Positions 37,796 to 46,866 of a stretch of 64,000 bases of DNA are shown here, one piece after another. Under the pieces are notes generated by a model. The model did not search any database. It was not told the origin of the DNA and saw only the letters and a list, made by a program, of their open reading frames with translations. Source of the stretch: Secundilactobacillus odoratitofui DSM 19909 = JCM 15043 (GTDB lineage: Bacteria > Bacillota > Bacilli > Lactobacillales > Lactobacillaceae); NCBI RefSeq assembly GCF_001434895.1, contig NZ_AZEE01000002.1:1-64000 (forward strand), read 5' to 3'. The position numbers were made by a program, and so were the translations under genes. Position 1 is the first letter of the stretch. Every line of letters starts with the position of its first letter.

Positions 37796-39412
37796 CTATA
37801 ATTCCTTATAATCAAAATACCCAAATTCAGCAGGTTGATCATACCCAGCGTAATCCACAGCGGCTAAGCCCACAAAGGCGCCGGTGAAGAAGCCACCGTA
37901 GTTTTGTAGTACGTAGTCATCAGAAAGAATGGCTGCATCTAAGGTTACTGGAATCTCGTGCCAGTTTTGACCATCGAATGAGTATTCGTAACTGTACGAC
38001 TGCTTACGCGCCTTCACTTTGAACCAAACATTTTCAGTCCCATCAGGAATCGCAATGGCATCATCCTTCAGGTATGACGTGTAGTTACCATTATTGTTTT
38101 CGCCAATTTCAATCACGTGGCCCTTCTTTTCATCCCAGGTGATGAAGATGAATGACCAGTGCTTGTCGTTGTAGAAGTTAGTTAACCCAGCCATTTGTTG
38201 GTAAGTGAATGGATCAAACTTAACCTTGGTTTCAGCATCAAAATCAAATGCTTGCCAACGACGGGCAATCATCGACACATCGAAGTTGCTTGCCAATGAG
38301 TTCTTACCAATCAGCGTTAATTTACCATCACCGGTAGAACCCACTTCAGCCGTAAATGGTGTCCGTAAAGTGTTCCATTCACCATTTAATTCAGGTGTAT
38401 CGAATTCGTCGTGTTGTGACCCGTCAACTGGTGCGTCAGTTAAGATAGCATCCTTAGGCGCCTCAACTTCAACAGTTCCACCGTGACCACCAACAATACG
38501 AGGCCAGCCTTGATCATCCCATTCAACTTTTTGAATAGAAGTTTCACGACCAAGCGTACACCAACCACGAGGATCATAAGCTGATTCATTTTCGTGGTTC
38601 CAAGGACGACCACAAAGTGATGCGTAGTACCATTCGCCACCTGGTGTGTCGACTAAAGCGCCGTGACCTTGTTTTTGAATACCCAAATCAGGGGTATCAA
38701 AGTTGGTCAGGAATGGGCCATCTGGTTCACTTTCAAACGAAAGTTCGTCCAAGCTCTTAGAACGAGCAACGACTTCTTGGTGGGTATATACCGTACCACC
38801 TTGGGCGGCGAACAAGTAGTAATAACCGTTAATCTTGTAAAGGTGTGGTCCTTCAACCAGCTTAACCTTCGTCCCATTGTAAATGTTACGGGCAGTTTCT
38901 GGCCTTAACTTCATGATGTCAGTATCAAACTCAGTTAAGGTGATCCCGTTGAATGGGTGGTGGTATTCACGGTGATCCCAGGTTTGTTGGACCAAGTATT
39001 TACGACCATTATCATCGTGGAACAGCGAGGCATCAAAGCCCACCCCATTCACGCGAATTGGGTCAGTCCACGGTCCGCGGATGTCCGTAGCCGTGGTCAA
39101 GTAGTTGGTCATATCCTTGAAGGCACCCTCGGTGATCTTCACGTCTGTATAAATCAACCAGAATTTACCATCAGCATAGGTTAAATCTGGGGCCCAAATC
39201 CCACCTGAAGCGGGGTTACCTTTCATATCCAGTAAAGTAGTCGTTGAGAGTGGTGAAGGTAGCAAGTTCCAGTGAACCATATCCTTTGATTCGTGAAGAC
39301 GAACGCCTGGGAACCATTCGAAGGTCGAGTTAGCGATGTAGTAAGTGTCGCCCACTCGAATCATGCTAGGGTCTGCGTTAAAACCGTGTAAAACAGGATT
39401 CTGAATTTTCAT
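37796..39412 (-). CDS. xynB: Beta-xylosidase, GH43 family
   Basis: A 538-residue intracellular glycosidase. An N-terminal five-bladed propeller domain has catalytic acids visible in GFNADPSMIRVG (general base), GIWAPDLTYADGKFW (pKa modulator) and LVEGPHLYKINGYYY (general acid). A C-terminal beta-sandwich from about residue 330 completes the GH43_11-type architecture, and length is as expected. No signal peptide is present, so it cleaves imported xylosides. ATG 39412 has AAGGAA; it lies 51 bases after the transporter gene. Confidence 0.92.
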   Translation of the reverse strand: MKIQNPVLHGFNADPSMIRVGDTYYIANSTFEWFPGVRLHESKDMVHWNLLPSPLSTTTLLDMKGNPASGGIWAPDLTYADGKFWLIYTDVKITEGAFKDMTNYLTTATDIRGPWTDPIRVNGVGFDASLFHDDNGRKYLVQQTWDHREYHHPFNGITLTEFDTDIMKLRPETARNIYNGTKVKLVEGPHLYKINGYYYLFAAQGGTVYTHQEVVARSKSLDELSFESEPDGPFLTNFDTPDLGIQKQGHGALVDTPGGEWYYASLCGRPWNHENESAYDPRGWCTLGRETSIQKVEWDDQGWPRIVGGHGGTVEVEAPKDAILTDAPVDGSQHDEFDTPELNGEWNTLRTPFTAEVGSTGDGKLTLIGKNSLASNFDVSMIARRWQAFDFDAETKVKFDPFTYQQMAGLTNFYNDKHWSFIFITWDEKKGHVIEIGENNNGNYTSYLKDDAIAIPDGTENVWFKVKARKQSYSYEYSFDGQNWHEIPVTLDAAILSDDYVLQNYGGFFTGAFVGLAAVDYAGYDQPAEFGYFDYKEL

Positions 39413-39463
39413 GAGTATTATTCCTTCCAAAAGTTATTTTAATTGAATACTTGTGACTTAAAG

Positions 39464-40948
39464 TTAGTCTTGAGTAGCTTTAGTCTTACGATCTTGTTCG
39501 AGTTCGATGTTAATTTCAGCCACACGCTTATCCGTTAATGGGTAACGGCTCATGACAAACATGGCAACGATAGCTAAGGCAATTGGAATCCAGATCATTG
39601 ACCATTGGATACCAGCTAAGGCTGAAGCCGATTGGTGAGCAGCGGTGCCATCAAAGTGCGTAAAGGCGTTGATGTAACCAGGGATGATCCCACCTAAAGC
39701 CAAGCCAATCTTGAAGAACAGACCCATGATGGCGTTAATGATACCAGCCACCCGTTTCTTAGACTTGTATTCGCCGTAAGAAACAACTTCGGGTACCATT
39801 GACCACATGTAACCGGTAGCGGCAGTTAAACCCCATTGTTGTAAGAAACGACCGATGTAACCTAGGGCAGTTGCGTTTCTAAATGCAGGCATGCCCCATA
39901 CCCAGATCACTAATTGACCGGCAATGAAGAGCGTCAAGAAAAGGTAGAAGAAGCCCTTCTTACCAATCTTCTTACGCACAATTGGCCATAAGAACACGAG
40001 GAAGATACCAGGAATTGAACCAATTAAGTTGATTGAAGCCATCCATTCTGGGTGACCCACAGTGTATTGCATGTAGAAAGCCCAAACGGTGTTGCCAAAG
40101 AACATGAAAGTGAAACCAATTAAGAAGAAGAAACCAAGAATTTGAAGTGGCTTGTTGTTCTTAAGTTCAGTGAACAAATCACTGTACTTAACAGAATCGG
40201 ATTCTTCCTTAGTTGGTAAGACCCGTTCCTTCACGCCTGAGTACGTGAACATTAACATGATAAAACCAATCACCATGTAAATTGACATCACGAGGAAGTA
40301 GGCACCACCGGCCTTTGGTGAAGCATAGTTCCCAAGGTTTAACTTGATGCCAAAGAAACCAATATCTTTAAGTTGTTTTGCTGGTGAAGCCATTTGTACA
40401 AACAATGGCAAGAACGTATAAACTAACAAGTTACCAATGTTCGCTTCAGTCATCCGGACCGTCGTTAACGTTGACACTTCATCGTTGTCACGTGTTAAAC
40501 TGGCATTCAAGGCACCGTATGGAATGTTAACCAATGAGTAAACCATGGCAGTGGCCATATAAGCAACGAACGCGTAAATGACGTTACCACGAACGGCATC
40601 GATCGGTAAGAATAACAGTGCCGACAAGATGGTCAACGGAATCCCATACTTAATTAAGAATGGGCGATATTTCCCAATTTTAGGGTTGAAGTTGTGACGG
40701 TCCACGTAGGCCCCCACCCATGGATCCCAGAAAACGTTGATCCAACGAACGACCAAGAAGATTGTTGCGCCAGCAGCTGCTGAGATACCGTAAACGGTGG
40801 TGAGATAGAATAAGAGCATTGAACCGATGGTACCAAAAATTAAGTTTTGCGCGAGGTCACCTGCCCCGTAACTAATTCGTTCACGCCAAGATAACTTGGC
40901 AAATTCGTCGTTTTGCACAACGGCGTCTTGCTTAGGCACTGATGCCAT
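39464..40948 (-). CDS. GPH-family xyloside/sugar:cation symporter
   Basis: A 494-residue membrane protein with about 12 transmembrane segments. The GPH family is indicated by LSWRERISYGAGDLAQNL at the N-terminus and the loop DPWVGAYVDRHNFNPKIGKYRP. There is no C-terminal IIA-like domain, unlike the LacS branch. Association with GH43 points to import of xylosides or xylo-oligosaccharides. ATG 40948 has GGAGG at eight bases. The leader carries a hairpin and likely operator sites. Confidence 0.88.
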   Translation of the reverse strand: MASVPKQDAVVQNDEFAKLSWRERISYGAGDLAQNLIFGTIGSMLLFYLTTVYGISAAAGATIFLVVRWINVFWDPWVGAYVDRHNFNPKIGKYRPFLIKYGIPLTILSALLFLPIDAVRGNVIYAFVAYMATAMVYSLVNIPYGALNASLTRDNDEVSTLTTVRMTEANIGNLLVYTFLPLFVQMASPAKQLKDIGFFGIKLNLGNYASPKAGGAYFLVMSIYMVIGFIMLMFTYSGVKERVLPTKEESDSVKYSDLFTELKNNKPLQILGFFFLIGFTFMFFGNTVWAFYMQYTVGHPEWMASINLIGSIPGIFLVFLWPIVRKKIGKKGFFYLFLTLFIAGQLVIWVWGMPAFRNATALGYIGRFLQQWGLTAATGYMWSMVPEVVSYGEYKSKKRVAGIINAIMGLFFKIGLALGGIIPGYINAFTHFDGTAAHQSASALAGIQWSMIWIPIALAIVAMFVMSRYPLTDKRVAEINIELEQDRKTKATQD

Positions 40949-40980
40949 AACTGTTTCCTCCATTCTGACTTTGAATAGTC

Positions 40981-41029
40981 ATTTGGTTGGTTCAAAAGAA
41001 CAACCAAATATCGATAAGTGCACCTTATC
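40981..41029 (-). promoter_or_regulatory. Leader inverted repeats before the xyloside transporter
   Basis: ATTTGGTTGGTTC-AAAA-GAACAACCAAAT (40981-41009) forms a near-perfect hairpin. GATAAG-TGCAC-CTTATC at 41013-41029 is a second inverted repeat, operator-like in size. One may bind the divergent-side AraC regulator. Confidence 0.5.
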
Positions 41030-41102
41030 ACGAACTATTCTGCTAACCATTTTTATCATGTGAGTGATATGTTTGGACAAACTAGTTTGCTACGGTTCAA
41101 AT

Positions 41103-41116
41103 TGTATCCGTTTTCA
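41103..41116. promoter_or_regulatory. Candidate catabolite-responsive element (cre)
   Basis: TGTATCCGTTTTCA matches the CcpA consensus TGWAANCGNTNWCA at all but one defined position, and lies between the transporter and its regulator. Confidence 0.55.
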
Positions 41117-41243
41117 CGGTACCTGGCTATCTTACTTCGTGCCCAAAATTAGTTAAAATATGACCTTGGCGATAACGAACTAGTCAAAAATAACACTTTT
41201 ACAATCAAGTAAAAGTGCATTAATATACGGAATTTTCAATATT

Positions 41244-42149
41244 TTATTCAAAGTAACCACTATCTTTAACGTTGCGTACCGAACGCTTGCCAGACAGTTG
41301 TCGTTGGTACTTACTTGGCGTAATACCCGCCCACTTTTTAAATTGTTTCGTGAAATTTGACACGCTGCTTGCACCCAACATCTCAGCGACCATTTCAATT
41401 GAATTTTCCGGCGAACCGAGTAATAGCTTGGCCTTACGGTACTTTTGTTCCTCAATAAAATGAAGTGGTGTGATGCCATACACCTTTTTGAACGTTCGGT
41501 GACCATATCCAGAACTAATACCGAGTGTCAGACAGATATCACCAAATGAAAAATCCGGAATTTCTGGTTGATCGATTTTGTCTTCAATCAAAGTCGCCAT
41601 GTCCCGGCTGATCTGAGCCTCACGCTCTGAATACTTGGCATTCGAGGGCTGATAGTGTTTCACGTTAGCCATTAGACCATACAAAAAATTCAGGAGCGTA
41701 ATCTGAATCTTAATCTTCTTTTGTTCCATATCCAGATTCGGCCTAAGACTATCTGCCACCATTTCTTCAGCGGTCGACTGAGCTAACTTGGCAATGGGTG
41801 TATTCGCTTTCAAAACTTTGTTAGCAACGTTGCCAATAATTTCCGATTTCAACGCCAAACTTTCAATATTGAAATGGAAGGTAATGTAAGTCATTTCAGC
41901 CGTTGCGCTAGCATTTTCGTTAGTGTGTAACGTTCCCGGCGAAATAATTAACGCGTCGCCAGCGCCATACGTATAACTCGAAAGACCTTTTATCTCCGTT
42001 TTTTGCTGACCAGAAACAATACACATCAACTCAAACGCCTGATGTTTCTGTTCAAAAAAACGCCAGCCCCCAGGGACTGTTCTTTGGTGCCCACCAAATA
42101 AGTAGAGACTCGACTCAACGACGGGCAACGACACAAATTGTTTCGTCAT
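41244..42149 (-). CDS. AraC-family regulator of xyloside genes
   Basis: A 301-residue regulator. The N-terminal cupin-type sensor domain includes GWRFFEQKHQAFELMCIVSG and YGAGDALIISPGTLH. The C-terminal AraC domain has FSFGDICLTLGISSGYGHRTFKK and EMVAEMLGASSVSNFTKQFKK before GITPSKYQR. It is transcribed towards, and upstream of, the xyloside transporter and xylosidase, so control of those two genes is likely. The start is chosen as ATG 42149; GTG 42158 and ATG 42161 lie too close to GGAGG. Confidence 0.87.
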   Translation of the reverse strand: MTKQFVSLPVVESSLYLFGGHQRTVPGGWRFFEQKHQAFELMCIVSGQQKTEIKGLSSYTYGAGDALIISPGTLHTNENASATAEMTYITFHFNIESLALKSEIIGNVANKVLKANTPIAKLAQSTAEEMVADSLRPNLDMEQKKIKIQITLLNFLYGLMANVKHYQPSNAKYSEREAQISRDMATLIEDKIDQPEIPDFSFGDICLTLGISSGYGHRTFKKVYGITPLHFIEEQKYRKAKLLLGSPENSIEMVAEMLGASSVSNFTKQFKKWAGITPSKYQRQLSGKRSVRNVKDSGYFE

Positions 42150-42270
42150 GACTGCCACCATCCTCCAAAAGGCTTTCCGCCTAAAAAATACATGTCATGT
42201 ATGATACTCATTCTATTCATCATGCATTTATAAGTCAAATTATATGCATAAAGTTAAAAACATGGTGTTA

Positions 42271-42304
42271 GTCATAAAATAACTCATACTGGTTATTTTA
42301 TGAC
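42271..42304. repeat. Perfect 13-bp inverted repeat upstream of the acetyltransferase
   Basis: GTCATAAAATAAC / GTTATTTTATGAC with an 8-base spacer. It could be an operator or a weak terminator; no T-run follows immediately. Confidence 0.6.
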
Positions 42305-42473
42305 CTTTAGTACCTCGTTTAACGTTTTACCTTTTAAAATTAATGCTACAATAACGTAAAAATCATTCTTGTGATTTTTGTAACTTTTTCCCGATGAATT
42401 TTGCTTTTTCTAACAGCCGGTCTATAATATTGATTACCGCTTCAAATATTACGTTGTTTGTTGGAGGATTCAA

Positions 42474-42959
42474 ATGCTCACATTTCAAGAAGCACAACCC
42501 GCTGATCTTGACCAGATCATGACAATTGAAAATCAAGGCTTTAATCAAGACGAAGCCGCAACCAGACCAAGCATGGCCGAACGAATTAAGCGGATCAGTG
42601 ATACGTTTATCGTTGCCAAGGAAGACAACCGTGTTTTAGGCTATGTCGTTGGCCCTGCTTCAGATGAACGCTATATCACCGATGATCTTTTCGAGCATCT
42701 TGAAGCTAATCAACAGACTGATCGGTATCAGACTATTCTCAGTTTGGCAGTTGAAGCTAAATTTCAAAAGCACGGACTGGCAGGTAATCTATTAACCAAA
42801 CTTGCTGAAGTTGCCCGCTCACAAGGACGTGAAGCCATTACGTTGACCTGTCTTGAACGACTGGTCCCCTTTTATGAGCGTCATGGTTACGTCAATGAAG
42901 GCGTGTCTGAGTCAACACACGCTGGTGAGACGTGGTATAACTTAGTATTGACGCTGTAA
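42474..42959 (+). CDS. GNAT-family N-acetyltransferase
   Basis: A 161-residue single-domain acetyltransferase. The acetyl-CoA site motif is visible as LAVEAKFQKHGLAGNLLTKLA, and the C-terminal strand is VPFYERHGYVNEGV. Domain order resembles the arylalkylamine N-acetyltransferase-like branch, but the substrate cannot be told. ATG 42474 follows TTGGAGG. It appears to stand alone. Confidence 0.85.
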   Translation: MLTFQEAQPADLDQIMTIENQGFNQDEAATRPSMAERIKRISDTFIVAKEDNRVLGYVVGPASDERYITDDLFEHLEANQQTDRYQTILSLAVEAKFQKHGLAGNLLTKLAEVARSQGREAITLTCLERLVPFYERHGYVNEGVSESTHAGETWYNLVLTL

Positions 42960-43042
42960 TATCAGTCGCTCACCCTCAGCTATTGCTGAACGGAACAGTA
43001 GTTGTATTTATTTTCATTAAATCAACCAACCAACTTGATTAC

Positions 43043-43091
43043 AAAAAAGCTTCAGGACGATACCAACTACGGTAAAGTCCTGAAGCTTTTT
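43043..43091. terminator. Bidirectional terminator between the acetyltransferase and serine operon
   Basis: AAAAAGCTTCAGGAC pairs with GTCCTGAAGCTTTTT around an 18-base loop; ends the serine operon (minus) and the acetyltransferase (plus). Confidence 0.9.
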
Positions 43092-43099
43092 GAGTCGTC

Positions 43100-43711
43100 T
43101 TAATAGCGACGATTGTAGAACCAGACGTAGTAGCGACCGTCGATCAAACTAATCTTCGTCACACTCGTATTTTCAGGTTCAGGCAACGTCATTACGTTGG
43201 TTGGATCAAGTGCGGCTAGGACCGCCGCCTTCACCGTGAAACCGTGAGTCACTGCAATAATCTTACCATTCGGCTGCCGAGTAGCGTACTCATTCATGAA
43301 AGTCCGCACTCGGTTAACAACATGTCCGAAAGACTCGCCATCCGTTGCTAAAGTTGTATAGCTCGGTAACACATCATGTAGAACTGGATCAAACACTTCG
43401 GGGTGGTCACGCTCCAATTCTGCGTTTTGGCGGCCATCCCAGCTGCCATAAGAAATTTCGAGTAGTCGATCATCGACTTCAACTGGCAACTGAGCGGTTT
43501 GGTTAACAATTGCAGCTGTTCGGCGTGTACGATCTAAGGGACTAACCACCACTTGATCAGCAAATCCAATGTCAAAATGATCGTGCAACTGTTGCGCCTG
43601 CTGTTCACCGGTTGGCGTCAGCTGCGTGATTTCTGAATTAATAGTGCCCTGTTTTAACCCCATGGCGTTAGCTTGTGTTTGGCCATGACGAATAAAGTAA
43701 AAATCAGTCAT
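43100..43711 (-). CDS. Histidine phosphatase superfamily protein, candidate phosphoserine phosphatase
   Basis: A 203-residue phosphoglycerate-mutase-like phosphatase. The phosphohistidine motif is FIRHGQTQAN near the N-terminus, the acid is in LLEISYGSWDGR, and the second histidine is in AVTHGFTVKA. It is 24 bases after serA with its own GAGGAAA site, so it belongs to the serine operon, where phosphoserine phosphatase would otherwise be missing. Metal-independent phosphoserine phosphatases of this superfamily are known (Hydrogenobacter PspA). The assignment here is inferred from context; a general sugar-phosphate phosphatase is the alternative. Confidence 0.8.
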   Translation of the reverse strand: MTDFYFIRHGQTQANAMGLKQGTINSEITQLTPTGEQQAQQLHDHFDIGFADQVVVSPLDRTRRTAAIVNQTAQLPVEVDDRLLEISYGSWDGRQNAELERDHPEVFDPVLHDVLPSYTTLATDGESFGHVVNRVRTFMNEYATRQPNGKIIAVTHGFTVKAAVLAALDPTNVMTLPEPENTSVTKISLIDGRYYVWFYNRRY

Positions 43712-43735
43712 TATTTTCCTCGTCTTTCAAAGTCA

Positions 43736-44905
43736 TTACTGCTCGCGTTTTAAAATTCGAGCACGGTAAACGGCGTCAATGGCACTGAGTTGATCAATAA
43801 TTGCAGCATCCTGTTGTTGCAAATGGTTCACATCGATAATCGTGTAAGCCACGTCATTCTTGGCAGCGTTACTCATATTTTCGATGTTAATGTTCGCATT
43901 GGCCAAAATTGTAGCAATTTGGCCGACCATGTTAGGAATGTTTTTGTGCATGACCGTTATCCGGTATGGTGCGACAAATGGGACCTGTAAATTTGGCAAG
44001 TTCACACTGTTTAAAACGTTCCCGGTTTCCAAGAAGGTCATAATCGAGTCAGCACCCTGTACGGCACCATTTGTCTCAGCTTCTGCAGTGGACCCACCAA
44101 TGTGCGGTGTGATCACAACATCATTCCGATTCAGAATTTCATCACTACCAAAGTCGGTAAAGTACGCCTCCGCTCGGCCATCATCCAGTGCCTTGATCAT
44201 CTCGGTGTTATCAACAATACCACCCCGAGCAAAGTTAAAGACTTTGACGCCCGGCTTCATGGCTGCAAAAGCATCTGCATCGATCATGCCGGTCGTTTCA
44301 GCGTTTTTAGGCACGTGAACGGTCACATAATCGGCAACGGCTAACGCTTCATCCAGAGTCTTGGCACGCTTAATATCCGTCGAAATACGCCATGCGGCAT
44401 CTGAAGATAGGTACGGATCATAAGCGACCACCTTCATGCCTAAATTGCTGGCAGCGTTAGCAACTAGTGAGCCCACATGGCCAACACCAATCACGGCTAA
44501 CGTCTGGCCAAGCAGCTCTTGACCATTGAATTTTGTCTTATCACGTTCCGTACGTTTTGAAATGTCTGCACCACTATTATTAGCGGCATAATCAGCTGCC
44601 GCAAACAAATTTCGTGAAGCCGCAATTAAAACGGCAATCATTAACTCTTTCACTGCATTGGCATTACTACCTGGTGTCGTGAAAACAGCGGTCCCATTTG
44701 CTGTTGCTTTATCCAACGGAATGTTATTAAACCCGGCGCCACAACGGGCGATTACCTTCAACGTTTCAGGAAAATCATGCTCGTGTAAATCGACTGAGCG
44801 AATCAGGTAACCATCTGCATCATCCGTTTGATTGATCTGATAATCATCATTAAAGCGGTCTAAGCCGGTTTGTACAATCGCATTATAGGTTTTAATTTGA
44901 TACAT
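43736..44905 (-). CDS. serA: D-3-phosphoglycerate dehydrogenase
   Basis: A 389-residue enzyme starting serine synthesis. It has the NAD-binding GQTLAVIGVGHVGSLVA, the signature FNFARGGIVDNTEM with the catalytic Arg, and ITPHIGGSTAEAETNG with the catalytic His. A C-terminal ACT domain (HKNIPNMVGQIATILANANINIENM) probably senses serine. ATG 44905 has TAGGAGG; it is 11 bases after serC. The product feeds SerC. Confidence 0.94.
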   Translation of the reverse strand: MYQIKTYNAIVQTGLDRFNDDYQINQTDDADGYLIRSVDLHEHDFPETLKVIARCGAGFNNIPLDKATANGTAVFTTPGSNANAVKELMIAVLIAASRNLFAAADYAANNSGADISKRTERDKTKFNGQELLGQTLAVIGVGHVGSLVANAASNLGMKVVAYDPYLSSDAAWRISTDIKRAKTLDEALAVADYVTVHVPKNAETTGMIDADAFAAMKPGVKVFNFARGGIVDNTEMIKALDDGRAEAYFTDFGSDEILNRNDVVITPHIGGSTAEAETNGAVQGADSIMTFLETGNVLNSVNLPNLQVPFVAPYRITVMHKNIPNMVGQIATILANANINIENMSNAAKNDVAYTIIDVNHLQQQDAAIIDQLSAIDAVYRARILKREQ

Positions 44906-44916
44906 CCTATTACCTC

Positions 44917-45993
44917 CTAAAGGTTCTTTTCAAAGTGATAAAGTTCGTTTACTAACGCTTGAACGCCTTCAAATGGCATCGCGTTATACAAGCTGGCACG
45001 TAATCCACCAACGCTTCGGTGCCCCTTAAGGTTCATTAAGCCGTGGTCGGTCAAATCAGCCACCGCTGCATCATCCAACTTTGCGTCACCAGTCATAAAC
45101 GGCACGTTTGTGAGTGACCGATCTGCTGGCTTTACAGGGTTATTGAAAACTTTAGAGTGGTCTAAAAAGTCGTACAGTAGACTAGCCTTTTTCTGATTAC
45201 GTCGTTCAATTTCGTCGATACCACCAATTGACTTAAGCCATTTCAAAGTTAACCCAGTCGCGTAAATATTGAAGACTGGCGGTGTATTTGGCATCGAATT
45301 CTTCTTGGCAAACAAGCTGTAGTCAAAGACGCTTGGAATATGGTCAACTTCTTTGATCAGTGACTTCTTGACAATGACGATGGTGACGCCAGCCGGGCCC
45401 AAGTTCTTCTGCACACCGGCGAAAATCAAATCAAAGTCACTAACGTTATAGCGTTGCGCCATGATGTTAGATGACATATCGCCTACCAGCGGCACACCGC
45501 TGGTTTTAGGCAGTGCATGATAAGCAGTGCCTTCGATCGTGTTGTTCGTACAGATGTGCATGTAATCGTACGTATCAGCAGGAAGTGTCATGGTCAGCGC
45601 CGGTAATTTATCGTAATGGGTCCCTTTAGTTGTCGCCAAGGTGTCTACGGTAACCCCAAGTTTAGTGGCCTCGTCACCAGCCTTTGCTGCCCAGTGACCG
45701 CTATCAAGCAATGCGATTCGATGATGTGTTGTTGCCAGATTCAGTGGCACAGCCGCAAATTGGCCAGTCCCACCGCCTTGGAAAAAGAGTACCTCATAGT
45801 CATCTGGTATCGCCATCAAGTCGCGCAGATCCTGTTGAGCGGTGTTGATAATCTCATCAAACATGGCAGAACGATGAGAAATTTCTAGAATGCTCATGCC
45901 TGATCCCTGGAGTGAGGGAAGCTCTGTTTGAATTTGTTGAATCACTTCATCAGGTAAAGTTGCCGGACCAGCGGCGAAATTATAAACTGTCAT
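44917..45993 (-). CDS. serC: Phosphoserine aminotransferase
   Basis: A 358-residue class V PLP aminotransferase. FAAGPATLPDEVIQQIQ at the N-terminus, LFFQGGGTGQFAAVP, and the PLP lysine in FAGVQKNLGPAGVT identify SerC. GHRSVGGLRASLYNA holds the carboxylate-binding Arg. ATG 45993 lies eight bases after GGAGG; a GTG one codon upstream is possible but less well placed. First structural gene of the serine operon and the direct target of the leader attenuator. Confidence 0.95.
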   Translation of the reverse strand: MTVYNFAAGPATLPDEVIQQIQTELPSLQGSGMSILEISHRSAMFDEIINTAQQDLRDLMAIPDDYEVLFFQGGGTGQFAAVPLNLATTHHRIALLDSGHWAAKAGDEATKLGVTVDTLATTKGTHYDKLPALTMTLPADTYDYMHICTNNTIEGTAYHALPKTSGVPLVGDMSSNIMAQRYNVSDFDLIFAGVQKNLGPAGVTIVIVKKSLIKEVDHIPSVFDYSLFAKKNSMPNTPPVFNIYATGLTLKWLKSIGGIDEIERRNQKKASLLYDFLDHSKVFNNPVKPADRSLTNVPFMTGDAKLDDAAVADLTDHGLMNLKGHRSVGGLRASLYNAMPFEGVQALVNELYHFEKNL

Positions 45994-46022
45994 CACGCAT
46001 TCCTCCGAATAATTTATGGTAT

Positions 46023-46056
46023 TAAAAAGCCCCCACAGCGTACACTGTGAGGGCGG
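46023..46056 (-). terminator. Attenuator terminator in the serC leader
   Basis: On the minus strand GCCCTCACAG-TGTACG-CTGTGGGGGC is followed by TTTTTAATA. The 5' arm (46045-46052, CCTCACAG) is exactly complementary to an upstream CTGTGAGG segment at 46077-46084, which can therefore form an antiterminator. Confidence 0.85.
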
Positions 46057-46134
46057 TTCATTCAGTCGTTAGACGGCCTCACAGTTGAAAATAACTTTCA
46101 TCTGTGATGACCTGTGGTGCATGTGAAAAGGGGT

Positions 46135-46197
46135 CTACACAGAAGATACTGCAGACCAGGAGGATGATGTAATTTGGTTAGTTAATAAGTTTGTCAT
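46135..46197 (-). CDS. Serine-rich leader peptide of the serC-serA operon
   Basis: A 20-residue reading frame with a textbook ribosome site (AGGAGG, eight bases before ATG 46197) lies in the serC leader. Its second half is TSSSWSAVSSV, with six serines in nine residues and a stop directly after. Segments that can pair alternately follow: 46138-46143, 46101-46107, 46077-46084 and the terminator arm. Ribosome stalling at Ser codons is predicted to allow antitermination. This is ribosome-mediated attenuation by inference from layout; no T-box motif is present. Confidence 0.85.
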   Translation of the reverse strand: MTNLLTNQITSSSWSAVSSV

Positions 46198-46307
46198 GAT
46201 GATATCCTCCTCTTTTCTTTAATTAAAATTTAACAGAACTTATTTTGAAAGTCAACGGGTATTTTCGGTCATCAATTGACACATACTTTCGTCGGCCAAT
46301 TAATCCT

Positions 46308-46483
46308 GCGCCTCCGGCTCCCGGTTCTGGCCGTTTCCTGCTGTGGGGCCGGTCCGAGCCAAAGAGCTGTCTCGGGCCTCGAAGTTGAACCGTGCCAAAG
46401 CCCCTGCACGTTTCAACTTCGTCCCCGACTGGTTCCCAGTCGTTTCACTGCAGGAAACGGCCAGAACCGGGAACACTACGGCT
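46308..46483 (+). repeat. Cloverleaf repeat element 9 (subfamily A)
   Basis: The outer stem 46323-46341 / 46450-46468 is a perfect 19 bp. It differs from element 1 by matched changes on both arms (TGGCC/GGCCA for TGGGC/GCCCA). All three hairpins are intact. No partner element is found next to it. Confidence 0.87.
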
Positions 46484-46575
46484 TACATCATACCTACAAC
46501 AATGGTCAAGTATCTGTGTTACGTTCAACAAGGCCTTAAATTGAAACTGTTGTAAGTTAATTGGCCTCTCAATAA

Positions 46576-46768
46576 TTAAAACGCACGTGCAATCAATAAA
46601 ATGCCTGTCAGTATTAAGAAACCGGCCACAAAGATCACCGCTGTAGCTGCACTGAACACCGGGTTAAATAGCATGATGATGCCTACGATAACCCCTAAGA
46701 TTGTTCACACTTACCCGTATTCTTGTAATGGCATCAATGACCGCTAACTCAGCAACTGCCCTCCGAAG
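46576..46768 (-). pseudogene. Remnant of an HdeD/DUF308-like membrane protein
   Basis: The minus strand encodes ILGVIVGIIMLFNP and a following hydrophobic helix up to TAA at 46576, as in the last repeats of HdeD-family proteins. An in-frame TGA lies just before it at 46705-46707. The preceding part (RAVAELAVIDAITRI) continues in another frame, and further upstream TAG codons interrupt. The start and most of the gene are gone, so it is a decayed fragment. Confidence 0.65.
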
Positions 46769-46817
46769 CTACTAGAAATCAGAAGACTTGCTCTCATAAT
46801 CGGCTGAAAAATGCGTA

Positions 46818-46866
46818 AACAAAAAACCGCACCGCGTTATTGGGGAACAACGCAGTGCGGTTTCTC
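46818..46866 (-). terminator. Strong terminator with no assigned upstream gene
   Basis: On the minus strand a 15-bp stem with one mismatch and a GC-rich base ends in six T. Its 5' neighbour is the candidate non-coding RNA. Confidence 0.8.

Noticed and set aside
46343-46555. Frame across cloverleaf element 9
   Set aside because: Same palindrome artefact as at element 1; not conserved as protein between copies with compensatory stem changes.
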